Source: Streptomyces flavidovirens DSM 40150 (GTDB taxonomy: Bacteria > Actinomycetota > Actinomycetes > Streptomycetales > Streptomycetaceae). From it: a DNA stretch of 64,000 bases. The translations under genes were made by a program, and so were the position numbers. The stretch is from contig NZ_AUBE01000017.1 in NCBI RefSeq assembly GCF_000429085.1, positions 62,001 through 126,000 of the forward strand, read 5' to 3'. The notes beneath the pieces were generated by a model. The model did no database searches, had not been told where the DNA came from, and saw nothing but the letters and a program-made list of their open reading frames with translations. Position 1 is the stretch's first letter. Every line of letters begins with the position of its first letter. Of the stretch, positions 24,458 through 33,053 are shown in pieces.

Positions 24458-25144
24458 TCAGTGGTCGCATGCCCATCCGGCCGCCGTGGTGGCGCCGGTC
24501 GCCTGGTCGCGCAGCATGCGCACCGCGGCGGCCGGGTCGTCCGTCCCGTAAACGGCGGAACCCGCGACGAAGACGTCGGCGCCCGCCTCCGCGCAGCGCT
24601 CGATCGTCGACGCCGATACGCCGCCGTCGACCTGGAGCCACAGCTCCAGTCCGTGCTTGGAGATCAGCTCACGGGTGCGGCGGATCTTCGGCAGCATGAT
24701 GTCGAGGAACGCCTGGCCTCCGAAGCCGGGCTCCACGGTCATGATCAGCAGCATGTCGAGCTCGGGGAGCAGGTCCTCGTACGGCTCGATGGGCGTGGCC
24801 GGCTTCAGCGCCATGGAGGCGCGGGCGCCCTTGGCGCGGATCTCACGCGCCGTGCGTACCGGGGCGGCGCACGCCTCGGCGTGGAAGGTGACCGATCCGG
24901 CGCCCGCCTCGACGTACTGCGGGGCCCAGCGATCGGCGTCCTCGATCATCAGGTGGCAGTCCAGCGGGATGTCCGTCGCCCGGCTCAGCGACTCCACGAT
25001 CGGGACGCCCAGCGTGAGGTTGGGGACGAAGTGATTGTCCATCACGTCGACATGGAGCCAGTCGGCGCCTTCGACGGCCTTCGCCTCCTCCGCCAGGCGG
25101 GAGAAGTCTGCGGAGAGGATACTGGGATTGATCTGAACAGCCAT
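24458..25144 (-). CDS. rpe: Ribulose-phosphate 3-epimerase
   Basis: Interconverts ribulose 5-phosphate and xylulose 5-phosphate in the pentose phosphate pathway. 228 residues, normal length. Family motifs are INPSILSADFSRL, the metal ligands HVDVMDNHFVPNLTLG and HLMI, MTVEPGFGGQ, and VDGGVSASTI with the phosphate-binding GSAVYG near the end. ATG at 25144. Part of the conserved actinobacterial run fmt-rsmB-rpe, though here an isochorismatase-fold gene separates it from rsmB. Its substrate is also used by RibBA. Confidence 0.97.
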   Translation of the reverse strand: MAVQINPSILSADFSRLAEEAKAVEGADWLHVDVMDNHFVPNLTLGVPIVESLSRATDIPLDCHLMIEDADRWAPQYVEAGAGSVTFHAEACAAPVRTAREIRAKGARASMALKPATPIEPYEDLLPELDMLLIMTVEPGFGGQAFLDIMLPKIRRTRELISKHGLELWLQVDGGVSASTIERCAEAGADVFVAGSAVYGTDDPAAAVRMLRDQATGATTAAGWACDH

Positions 25145-25297
25145 GGGCCAAGCCTGCCACGTTCCGGGGCCTTTCCACTCCCCGGTAGGTCCCCCGGTAC
25201 GGGCCGGAGGCGCCGGGGATGAGCGCAGTCCTCACAATCCTGGCTATTCGCCCCGCGGCAGGGGCCATTGAGGCGCCCTGCCGAAGAAGCTGCGGGC

Positions 25298-25834
25298 TCA
25301 CCACTCGATGTCGTCGCCGGACACGATCTCGGCATGCATGTTGCGGCGCATCATCTCCAGGGCCGCCTCGGCCAGCGGAGGATGGATGTGCGCCACGGCG
25401 TCCCTCGGGACGGTCACCCGCAGATGCCGGATGTGCGCGTCGAGCGCCGAGTACAGCACACACTGCTCGGTGACCTGGCCGCAGAGCACCACGTGATCGA
25501 TCTCCAGCGAACTCAGCAGGTAGCCGAGCGGTGTCTCGTAGAAGATCGAATGGCGTGCCTTGACCACGAACAGCGAGTCGTCGTCCGGCTGGAGGGGCCG
25601 CACCAGTTCCGCGTGCGGCCCCGACAGCGCCGTATCGACGATCTCACCGTGGTGGGAGCGCCATTCGCCGAAGTTGTCGTTGGCGTAGACGACCGGAACG
25701 CCGCTCTCCCTGGCGCGCTTGAGCAGCCGGACGATCGCCGGTACGGCCTCGCGCGCCGAGGGGAGCAGCAGGTCCGCGTCGTCATGGTCATAGGTGTTGA
25801 TCATGTCGATGACGATGAGAGCGGTCTTTCCCAT
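25298..25834 (-). CDS. Isochorismatase-superfamily cysteine hydrolase
   Basis: 178-residue enzyme of the nicotinamidase/isochorismatase fold. The complete Asp-Lys-Cys triad is present: D10 in ALIVIDMINTYD, K92 in VVKARHSIF, and C125 in CGQVTEQCVLYSA. HDDADLLLPSAREAVPAI is like other small cysteine hydrolases of this group rather than pyrazinamidase PncA, which has an extra His metal site. Substrate unknown; nicotinamide or a similar amide is possible. It lies between rsmB and rpe on the same strand, 51 bp after rsmB. Confidence 0.88.
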   Translation of the reverse strand: MGKTALIVIDMINTYDHDDADLLLPSAREAVPAIVRLLKRARESGVPVVYANDNFGEWRSHHGEIVDTALSGPHAELVRPLQPDDDSLFVVKARHSIFYETPLGYLLSSLEIDHVVLCGQVTEQCVLYSALDAHIRHLRVTVPRDAVAHIHPPLAEAALEMMRRNMHAEIVSGDDIEW

Positions 25835-25885
25835 ACGCCCCAGGGTTCCCGAAAACCGGCTGCCGCCCCACTCGGGGAGCGCCGC

Positions 25886-27361
25886 CTAAGCGGTCCGGCG
25901 CAAAAGTGCGAGGTACATCGCGTCCGTGCCGTGCAGGTGCGGCCACAGCTGTACGTCGGGCCCGTCGCCCAGCGCCGGAACTCCGGGCATCAGCGGCCTG
26001 GCGTCGATCCACTCGGCCTCGACCGGCTGGTGTCCGCCGCGCCCCTTGGAACCGCGCCCCTTGACCACGTCGTCCACGACGATCCGGGTCTCGGCGAGGT
26101 GCGGGGAACAGGTCGCGTACCCCACCACTCCGCCCACGCGCACCGCGTTCAGCGCCTCGCGCAGCAGCCCGCGCTGGAGTGGCGCGAAGCCCTCCAGGTC
26201 CTCGGCGCGGCGGCGCCAGCGCGCCTCGGGGCGGCGGCGCAGCGCGCCGAGCCCCGAGCACGGAACGTCCATCAGGACGCGGTCGAAGGAGCCCGGCAGC
26301 CAGGGCGGGTTCAGGCCGTCGGCGGCGACGACCTGGTACGGGCCGGGGTTGCCCACGAGTGCCCGCTCCACGAGGCGGGCGCGGTGCGGCTGCTTCTCGG
26401 CGGCCAGCAGCGCGGCGCCGCGCTGGGCGGCGAGGCCGGCCAGCATGGCCGCCTTGCCGCCGGGCCCGGCGCAGCCGTCGAGCCAGCGCTCGTCCCGCCC
26501 CTCCACCGGCGCGTTGGCGAGCGCGACGGCGACGAGCTGACTGCCCTCGTCCTGGACTCCCGCGCGGCCCTCGTGGACGGCGGCGATGGCGCCCGGCTCG
26601 CCGCCCTCGGCCAGCCGTACGGCGTACGGGGACCAGCGGCCGGGCAGCCCCGAGTCCTCACCCAGTGCGTCCAGCAGCTCGTCGGCGGTGGAGCGGCCGG
26701 GGCGGGCGACGAGCGTCACCTCGGGCCGCTCGTTGTCGGCCTCCAGCAGATCCTCGATGCCGGCCCGGCCCCCGCCCAGGGCGTCCCACAGCGCGGAGAC
26801 GATCCAGCGCGGGTGGGAGTGGACGACGGACAAGTGCGCCTCGGCGTCGTCGTCGTACGGCGGAGCGACCTGCTCCACCCAGGCGTCGAGGTCCTTCGCG
26901 GAGATCTTCCGCAGCACGGCGTTGACGAACTTCGCGCGCCCCTCGCCGAGCACCACGCGCGCCAGTTCCACGCTCGCCGAGACGGCGGCGTGCGTGGGGA
27001 TGCGGGTGCCGAGCAACTGGTGCGCGCCGAGCGCCAGCACGTCCAGGACCGGCGGGTCCACCTCGCGCAGCGGCCGGTCGATGCAGGCGGCGATGACCGC
27101 GTCGTACGTGCCCTGGCGGCGCAGCGTCCCGTACACCAGCTCGGTCGCGAGCGCTGCGTCGCGCTCGTCGAAGCCGCCCTTGGCGCGGGCCTTCTTGAGC
27201 AGCGGCGGCAGGACGAGGTTCGCGTACGCGTCACGCTCGTCGACGGCGCGCAGCGCCTCGAAGGCGAGGAAGCGGACCGGGTCCTTCTGGGGGCGCCGGT
27301 GCGGCTTGGCGGGACGCTTGGAGGCAGGCTTGGCGGGGCTGCTGCTTGGCTGGTCACTCAC
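25886..27361 (-). CDS. rsmB: 16S rRNA (cytosine-C5)-methyltransferase RsmB/Sun
   Basis: 491-residue SAM-dependent enzyme that in E. coli methylates C967 of 16S rRNA. An N-terminal basic tail leads to a NusB-like RNA-binding domain (about 28-170), then the Fmu catalytic domain with SAM-binding DGCAGPGGKAAMLAG. Both catalytic-motif cysteines are present: DVPCSGLGALRRRPE and GYATCSPH. Starts with GTG at 27361, 37 bp after the fmt stop, as in most bacteria where fmt and rsmB are adjacent. Confidence 0.96.
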   Translation of the reverse strand: MSDQPSSSPAKPASKRPAKPHRRPQKDPVRFLAFEALRAVDERDAYANLVLPPLLKKARAKGGFDERDAALATELVYGTLRRQGTYDAVIAACIDRPLREVDPPVLDVLALGAHQLLGTRIPTHAAVSASVELARVVLGEGRAKFVNAVLRKISAKDLDAWVEQVAPPYDDDAEAHLSVVHSHPRWIVSALWDALGGGRAGIEDLLEADNERPEVTLVARPGRSTADELLDALGEDSGLPGRWSPYAVRLAEGGEPGAIAAVHEGRAGVQDEGSQLVAVALANAPVEGRDERWLDGCAGPGGKAAMLAGLAAQRGAALLAAEKQPHRARLVERALVGNPGPYQVVAADGLNPPWLPGSFDRVLMDVPCSGLGALRRRPEARWRRRAEDLEGFAPLQRGLLREALNAVRVGGVVGYATCSPHLAETRIVVDDVVKGRGSKGRGGHQPVEAEWIDARPLMPGVPALGDGPDVQLWPHLHGTDAMYLALLRRTA

Positions 27362-27398
27362 GAAAAAGGTGCTCCGCTTGAGAGGGGGACGAACCCTC

Positions 27399-28349
27399 TC
27401 AGCGTACGTCCGCCGGGCCGAGGTGTTCGCCCGGGGCGATGCGCACGCCGCGCGCCCAGTCGGCGGCGAGCATCGGCTTCTTGCCCTGCGGCTGGACCCA
27501 GAGGAGCTCGACGGGGTGCGATCCGGTCCCGGCGTACACGTTCTTCTTCGACGCGGCCAGCTCGCCGGGCGCCAGGCCCGGGTCGGTCCGCTCCGGCAGC
27601 GGCTTCACGGCGACCAGCTTGAGCCGCTCGCCACGGAACAGCGTCCAGGCGCCGGGGGCGGGCGTGCAGCCGCGCACGACGCGGTCGACGCGCAGCGCGG
27701 GCGCCGCCCAGTCGATCTGGGCGTCCTCGACGGTGATCTTGGGTGCGAGCGTGATGCCCTCGGCGGGCTGCGGTACGGCGTGCAGCGTGCCGTCCTCGAT
27801 GCCGTCCATGGTGGCGGCGAGCAGCCCGGAGCCGGCGAAGGCGAGCCGGGTGAGCAGGTCGCCGCTGGTGTCGGTGGGCCGTACCTGCTCGGTGAGCACT
27901 CCGTACACAGGACCCGAGTCGAGGCCTTCCTCGATCAGGAACGTCGACGCGCCCGTGACCTCGTCGCCCGCGAGGATCGCGTGCTGCACGGGGGCGGCGC
28001 CGCGCCAGGCCGGCAGCAGCGAGAAGTGCAGGTTGACCCACCCCTTGGCCGGGATGTCCAGGGCGGCCTTGGGCAGCAGCGCACCGTACGCCACGACAGG
28101 GCAGCAGTCCGGCGCGATCTCGCGCAGCCGCGCGAGGAAGTCCTCGTCGCGCGGCCTGGCCGGCTTGAGCACCTCGATGCCGGCCTCTTCGGCGCGCGCG
28201 GCGACGGGGCTGGCGACGAGCCTTCGGCCGCGTCCCGCGGGGGCGTCGGGCCGGGTGACGACGGCGACGACTTCATGCCGGTCGGAGGCGATCAGGGCGT
28301 CCAGGGCGGGTACGGCGACCTCGGGGGTGCCTGCGAAGACGAGCTTCAT
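27399..28349 (-). CDS. fmt: Methionyl-tRNA formyltransferase
   Basis: Formylates initiator Met-tRNA with 10-formyltetrahydrofolate. 316 residues, typical length. N-terminal Rossmann domain begins MKLVFAGTPEVAVPAL; the active-site segment is HFSLLPAWRGAAPVQHAILAGD, followed by TGASTFLIEEGLDSG. The C-terminal OB-like domain contains AGTGSHPVELLWVQPQGKKP. I chose ATG 28349 with GAGAGG upstream; the longer open frame adds 45 non-conserved residues. Leads the fmt-rsmB pair. Confidence 0.97.
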   Translation of the reverse strand: MKLVFAGTPEVAVPALDALIASDRHEVVAVVTRPDAPAGRGRRLVASPVAARAEEAGIEVLKPARPRDEDFLARLREIAPDCCPVVAYGALLPKAALDIPAKGWVNLHFSLLPAWRGAAPVQHAILAGDEVTGASTFLIEEGLDSGPVYGVLTEQVRPTDTSGDLLTRLAFAGSGLLAATMDGIEDGTLHAVPQPAEGITLAPKITVEDAQIDWAAPALRVDRVVRGCTPAPGAWTLFRGERLKLVAVKPLPERTDPGLAPGELAASKKNVYAGTGSHPVELLWVQPQGKKPMLAADWARGVRIAPGEHLGPADVR

Positions 28350-28634
28350 CGGTGGCGCGGGCCTCTCGGGCAGGAAGGGCGGAACAGGGTGCGGCGTCAA
28401 GAGGCGCACCAGTCTATGGGCCGTCGGGGGCCCCGTCCTCAGGGGGCGTACGCCCATCTGCGCGCCCCGCGCGGATGCGGACACGCCCCCGCAGCGTGAC
28501 CCCGGCGCCGGGTGACGCGTTGGTCAAGAGAGATTGACCGAAACGGCCCGCACACGCGGCCCCGACCCCTTTCCGCTTCCTTCCTGTTTCCCTTCTTCCG
28601 CCCCTTCTTTCACGCCGGTTCGAGAGGCTTGTTC

Positions 28635-29177
28635 ATGGCCGACCACGCAACCCACGACGCCCAAGCACGGGCCAGCCTGCATCTGTTGGTACGGGACATC
28701 GAGCGGGTCCGCCGGCAGGTGGACGCACTGCGCACCCTCACCGCCCAGCTCGGCAACGTCTACCGCCCGCGTCGCTCCGGCCCTTCCACGGGCTTCGTCG
28801 TCTACGGGCGGGCCCCGGCGCCGACCGTCCGCCTCGCGCAGGAGCTGCGGGACAGCGTCGAGACACTGGTGACCGCCGCCGTTGACTTCGACCGTTCGCT
28901 CGGTTTCTCCTGGGACGCGGTCGGTTCGGCGCTCGGAGTGACCAAGCAGGCGGTGCACCGCCGTTACGGCGCGCGGCGGGCCGCGACGCAGGCGAGCTCC
29001 CCCGCCGAATCCGAGCTCACGGTCGAGACGGCGACCGCCACCCGCACGCTGGCTGCCCCACCGTCCCTGCCGTCCGTGCCCGCCGCCCGCTCCATGCCGC
29101 CGCAGCCGACGGCCGCCGCGCAATCGCTCCGCGAGGAGATCCGCCCGAACGCCTTTCCGGGCCCCCGCAACGGCTGA
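28635..29177 (+). CDS. HTH-domain conserved protein
   Basis: 180-residue protein that I do not recognise beyond a helix-turn-helix (residues 92-112, SWDAVGSALGVTKQAVHRRYG). That segment is like the small C-terminal HTH seen in several Streptomyces DNA-binding proteins. The first 85 residues are helical (VRDIERVRRQVDALRTLTAQLG) and could dimerise. The C-terminal 60 residues are Ala/Pro/Ser-rich and probably disordered. ATG 28635 follows GAGAGG. It is the only plus-strand gene in this region; the 285 bp upstream to fmt holds its promoter region but no clear motif. It converges on priA, with a dispersed repeat between. Confidence 0.8.
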   Translation: MADHATHDAQARASLHLLVRDIERVRRQVDALRTLTAQLGNVYRPRRSGPSTGFVVYGRAPAPTVRLAQELRDSVETLVTAAVDFDRSLGFSWDAVGSALGVTKQAVHRRYGARRAATQASSPAESELTVETATATRTLAAPPSLPSVPAARSMPPQPTAAAQSLREEIRPNAFPGPRNG

Positions 29178-29228
29178 CCGTCCCCCACGGGGAGCCGGAC
29201 GGGCTGGATGTGTGCACCCCCGGCACAC

Positions 29229-29330
29229 CCAGCCCCTCCGGCGCTTGAGGAGCGGGGCCCGGGGCAGCGCCCCACGCGGCGGAGCCGCACCATGCAATAG
29301 CCGGGAAGGAGCGGGGCCGGGCACAGCGGC
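29229..29330 (+). repeat. Dispersed intergenic element, copy 3
   Basis: CCAGCCCCTCCGGCGCTTGA and GGAGCGGGG, followed by CCCGGGGCAGCGCCCC and GCGGCGGAGCCGC, the same core as the copies at 9339 and 17752. A second partial copy (GGAGCGGGGCCGGG) follows at 29308. It sits between two convergent gene ends. Confidence 0.8.
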
Positions 29331-29357
29331 GCAGGCAGCCCCCACGCCCCGCCCCAC

Positions 29358-31502
29358 TCACCCGATGTCCGGCGGATCGATCCTGATGCGCACCGGATCG
29401 CCGCCCCCACGGGCCAGCCGCGCCGCCTGCGCCGCCTTCAGCGCCGCGGCCAGTGCCGCCCCGCTCCCCGGCGGAACCCGCACCAGCGCCCGCTCCCACA
29501 CCTCACCCACCGGCGGGTCACCGGGCCGGCGGGGCCGCCCGGGCTCCGCCACCCGCAGCGGCACCGGCCCGAGGACCTCCGCGTCGTCCGGCAGCTCCGC
29601 CGCCGCCAGAAACGCGGCGACCGCCTCCGGCCGGCCGCTCACCGCCGCCATCCGCGACACCGGCGGAAAGCCCAGCTCCGCCCGCTCCGCCAGCTCCCGC
29701 TGCGCGTGCCCCACCGGGTCCCACCGCACCAGCGCCTGCACCGGCCGCAGCGAAGGCTCGGCCACGACAACCACCGTGCCGCCCTCCCCCTGCCCCCTGA
29801 CCAGCGCCGCCGCGCTTATCCAGCGCCGCAGCGCCTCCTCCCCGACGCGCAGGTCCTGCCGCCCGAGCATCGCCCAGCCGTCGAGCAGCAGCGCCGCGGC
29901 GTAACCGCCTTCGGCCACGGGCTCGGCCCCCGGCGTACTGACGACGAGCGCGGGCACCCCCGGCACGCCCTCCAGCACGTGGTCGCGCCCGGATGTACGT
30001 ACCGGCACGGCGGGAAACGCCCGCCCCAGCTCCTCCGCGGTGCGCCACGCCCCCACCACCTGCGCCCGCAGGCGCATGCTCCCGCACTCACCGCACCGCC
30101 ACCCGGCGGCGTCCCTGCCGCACCAACCGCAGTGCAGTTCCCGCTGGTCGGCCGCTTCGACAGGCCCGGCGCAGTGCCGGCATCTGGCGTGCGTACGACA
30201 TCGCTCGCAGGCCAGGCTCGGTACGTACCCGCGCCGGGGCACCTGCACCAGCACCGGACCGGACTTGAGCCCGTCCCGCACGGTCGGCCACGCCAGGCTG
30301 GGCAGCCGCGCGGTCCGCGCGGCACCGTCGCGGGCCACCTCCTCGTCCCCCACCGTCCGGATCAGCGGCGCCGCCACGCGCACCTGCTCACGCCCCGCCC
30401 GCAACGGCGCGGCCCACTTGCTCTCGACCAACTGGGCCGCCTCGACGGTGCAGCTCGTGGCCCCCAGCAGGAACCCGCATGTGCTGTGCTGCGCCCGCAA
30501 CTCCAGCACCTCCCGCACATGCGGAAACGGCGCGTGGTCGTCGCTGTGACTCGAATCCCCGTCGTCCCACACCGCCACGAGCCCCAGATCCGTCACCGGA
30601 GCGAACATCGCGGCCCGCGTCCCGATCACCGCCCGGACCGACCCCCGCCGCGCGGCCAGCCACTGCCGGTACCGCTTCTGGGGGCCGGCATCGGCGGTCA
30701 GCAGCGTGTGGTGTCCCTTCCCCACCAGCGCGGTGAGCGCGGCGTCCACCCGGGCCGCACTGCGCCCGTCCGGCAGCACGACCAGCGCCCCCCGCCCGGA
30801 GGCCAGCGTCGCGGCCACCGCACGCGCCAGCTCGTCCGGCCAGTGCGGCCCCGGCAGCGCGTTCCACACGGCTCGCGGCGCCCCGCCCGTGGCCAGCTCC
30901 CGCAGAAAGGCGGGCCCATGGGCGTACCGCTCCCACGTTCCGGGCTCCGGCGCACCGGGCGGCGGCAGCGGCTCGGGCGAGGGCTTCTGCTCGGCCGGCC
31001 CGTTCCTCGGCGGAACAGCCAGTTGCAGTACGTCGGCGAGGCTCCCCGCGTACCGGTCGGCGATCGCCCGCGACAGCGCCAGCAGCTCCGGGCTGAGCAC
31101 GGGCTCCGGCGACACCACATAGGCGAGCGCCGCCAGCGGCCCGGCGTAGTCCGACTCGGCCCGCCGCTCGATGAGGAAGCCGTCGATCATCCCCCCGCCC
31201 TCACGACGCCCCTCGCGTACGTTGTGCGCCCCGGCCCCGAACCGCACCCGGACCCGCACCCCCGGCTGCGCGACGGCGTCCAGCTCCTCGGTCACGGCGT
31301 AGTCGAAGTACTGGTCGAGATGCAGCACCCCCTTGTTGACCAGCACCCGCGCGACGGGCAGCTCCTTCGCCAGCGGCGCCCCACGCCAGGTCCGCGGCTT
31401 GGCCTTCGGAACCTTCGCCTTCCGCACGGTCTCCCGAATGAGCGCAAGCTGCTCCGGCACCCCGCCCGCGGGCTCTTCGGGCCGCTCATCGTTCCTGCTC
31501 AC
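29358..31502 (-). CDS. priA: PriA-like primosomal protein, helicase motifs degenerate
   Basis: 714-residue PriA homologue for replication restart. The 3'-DNA-binding N-terminal domain (about 45-150), a helicase-like core and the cysteine-rich zinc region (CERC, CRHC, CGWCG, CGEC) are present. However the Walker A GKT is missing (the region reads ASGRGALVVLPDGRS) and the DEEH box is WDDGDSS, so ATPase activity is unlikely. This degeneration is a known feature of actinobacterial PriA. I prefer the GTG at 31502 (VSRNDERPEE) with TAGGA upstream over the open frame to 31526. It lies downstream of metK on the same strand, behind a terminator. Confidence 0.93.
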   Translation of the reverse strand: MSRNDERPEEPAGGVPEQLALIRETVRKAKVPKAKPRTWRGAPLAKELPVARVLVNKGVLHLDQYFDYAVTEELDAVAQPGVRVRVRFGAGAHNVREGRREGGGMIDGFLIERRAESDYAGPLAALAYVVSPEPVLSPELLALSRAIADRYAGSLADVLQLAVPPRNGPAEQKPSPEPLPPPGAPEPGTWERYAHGPAFLRELATGGAPRAVWNALPGPHWPDELARAVAATLASGRGALVVLPDGRSAARVDAALTALVGKGHHTLLTADAGPQKRYRQWLAARRGSVRAVIGTRAAMFAPVTDLGLVAVWDDGDSSHSDDHAPFPHVREVLELRAQHSTCGFLLGATSCTVEAAQLVESKWAAPLRAGREQVRVAAPLIRTVGDEEVARDGAARTARLPSLAWPTVRDGLKSGPVLVQVPRRGYVPSLACERCRTHARCRHCAGPVEAADQRELHCGWCGRDAAGWRCGECGSMRLRAQVVGAWRTAEELGRAFPAVPVRTSGRDHVLEGVPGVPALVVSTPGAEPVAEGGYAAALLLDGWAMLGRQDLRVGEEALRRWISAAALVRGQGEGGTVVVVAEPSLRPVQALVRWDPVGHAQRELAERAELGFPPVSRMAAVSGRPEAVAAFLAAAELPDDAEVLGPVPLRVAEPGRPRRPGDPPVGEVWERALVRVPPGSGAALAAALKAAQAARLARGGGDPVRIRIDPPDIG

Positions 31503-31545
31503 AGCCAAATTCCTACCAGACGCCACTGACAGTGCGACACGCCGA

Positions 31546-31574
31546 AGGCCCCGGACCGATACGGTCCGGGGCCT
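31546..31574 (-). terminator. Terminator after metK
   Basis: A perfect 13-bp hairpin AGGCCCCGGACCG/CGGTCCGGGGCCT with a 3-base loop between the metK stop and the priA start. No U-tract. Confidence 0.75.
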
Positions 31575-31598
31575 CGGCCGAGCAGTGTGGCGGGCCGG

Positions 31599-32807
31599 TC
31601 AGAGACCCGCCGCCGCGCGCAGTGCGTCCACGCGGTCCGTGCGCTCCCACGTGAAGTCGGGAAGCTCGCGGCCGAAGTGGCCGTACGCCGCGGTCTGGGC
31701 GTAGATCGGCCGGAGCAGATCGAGGTCGCGGATGATCGCGGCCGGGCGGAGGTCGAAGACCTCGGCGATGGCGTTCTCGATCCTCTCGGTGTCGATCGTC
31801 GCGGTGCCGAACGTCTCGACGAAGAGGCCCACCGGCTCGGCCTTGCCGATCGCGTACGCGACCTGGACCTCGCAGCGCGCGGCGAGGCCCGCGGCCACGA
31901 CGTTCTTGGCGACCCAGCGCATCGCGTACGCCGCCGAGCGGTCGACCTTGGACGGGTCCTTGCCCGAGAAGGCGCCGCCGCCGTGACGGGCCATGCCGCC
32001 GTACGTGTCGATGATGATCTTGCGACCGGTGAGGCCGGCGTCGCCCATGGGGCCGCCGATCTCGAAACGCCCGGTCGGGTTGACCAGCAGGCGGTAGCCC
32101 TCGGTGTCCAGCTTGATGCCGTCCTCGAGAAGGCCGCTCAGGACGTGCTCGACGACGAACTCGCGGATGTCGGGCGCGAGCAGCGAGTCGAGGTCGATGT
32201 CCGAGGCGTGCTGCGAGGAGACGACGACGGTGTCGAGGCGGACGGCCTTGTCACCGTCGTACTCGATGGTCACCTGGGTCTTGCCGTCGGGACGCAGGTA
32301 CGGGATCGTCCCGTTCTTGCGGACCTCGGACAGCCGGCGCGAGAGCCGGTGCGCCAGGTGGATCGGCAGCGGCATCAGCTCGGGCGTCTCGTCGCACGCA
32401 TACCCGAACATCAGGCCCTGGTCGCCCGCGCCCTGCTTGTCGAGCTCGTCCTCATCGCCCTCGACCCGCGTCTCGTACGCCGTGTCGACACCCTGCGCGA
32501 TGTCGGGGGACTGCGCGCCGATGGACACCGAAACGCCGCACGAGGCGCCGTCGAAGCCCTTCTTCGAGGAGTCGTACCCGATGTCGAGGATCTTGTTGCG
32601 TACGAGCGTGGGAATGTCTGCGTAGGCCTTGGTCGTCACCTCGCCGGCGACGTGCACCAGGCCGGTGGTGATCAAGGTCTCCACGGCGACCCGGGAAGCC
32701 GGGTCCTCCCGCAGGAGCGCGTCGAGGATCGTGTCGCTGATCTGGTCAGCGATCTTGTCGGGGTGGCCCTCGGTCACGGACTCCGAGGTGAACAGGCGGC
32801 GGGACAC
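31599..32807 (-). CDS. metK: S-adenosylmethionine synthetase
   Basis: Makes SAM from methionine and ATP. 402 residues, the usual length in Streptomyces. Signature segments are ESVTEGHPDKIADQISD, GAGDQGLMFGYA and the phosphate loop GGGAFSGKDPSKVDRS. Start is GTG 32807 (VSRRLFTSE) with a GGGAG-type site; the upstream open frame of 78 codons has no conserved sequence. The upstream 240 bp, shared with coaBC, shows no riboswitch that I recognise. In other actinobacteria too it follows coaBC. Confidence 0.97.
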   Translation of the reverse strand: MSRRLFTSESVTEGHPDKIADQISDTILDALLREDPASRVAVETLITTGLVHVAGEVTTKAYADIPTLVRNKILDIGYDSSKKGFDGASCGVSVSIGAQSPDIAQGVDTAYETRVEGDEDELDKQGAGDQGLMFGYACDETPELMPLPIHLAHRLSRRLSEVRKNGTIPYLRPDGKTQVTIEYDGDKAVRLDTVVVSSQHASDIDLDSLLAPDIREFVVEHVLSGLLEDGIKLDTEGYRLLVNPTGRFEIGGPMGDAGLTGRKIIIDTYGGMARHGGGAFSGKDPSKVDRSAAYAMRWVAKNVVAAGLAARCEVQVAYAIGKAEPVGLFVETFGTATIDTERIENAIAEVFDLRPAAIIRDLDLLRPIYAQTAAYGHFGRELPDFTWERTDRVDALRAAAGL

Positions 32808-32945
32808 ATCGCTCCCTGGGGTTGCAGCGGCTGCTGGCTGAGCATTGATGGAACGAGCCGGGAGCTGCGCCCGGCGTCGTTCCGAGGACCAGTTTATCGG
32901 TCGCTTCCGGTCGGCGGACCACGCGTCTCGCTTGTTGGGAGCCCT

Positions 32946-33053
32946 GTGACCAGCGGCACTGCATTGTGCAACACGGCCAACGCCCTCCGCCAGAGGGCGA
33001 AACGCCGGATTCGCAAGGACTTGGGGCGCCCGGTGAAGCACACCAAGAATTAA
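32946..33053 (+). CDS. Possible 35-residue basic small protein (doubtful)
   Basis: A GTG-started frame of 35 codons with GGGAG 4 bases upstream; the translated C-terminus is strongly basic (RQRAKRRIRKDLGRPVKHTK). About 86 percent of third positions are G or C. Its TAA stop shares TTAA with the convergent coaBC stop. It is the tail of a longer frame opposite metK, so it may be chance. I know no homologue. Confidence 0.2.
   Translation: MTSGTALCNTANALRQRAKRRIRKDLGRPVKHTKN

Noticed and set aside
32808..33049. SAM riboswitch upstream of metK
   Set aside because: No SAM-I, SAM-II or SAM-IV core pattern could be recognised by eye in the 240 bp.
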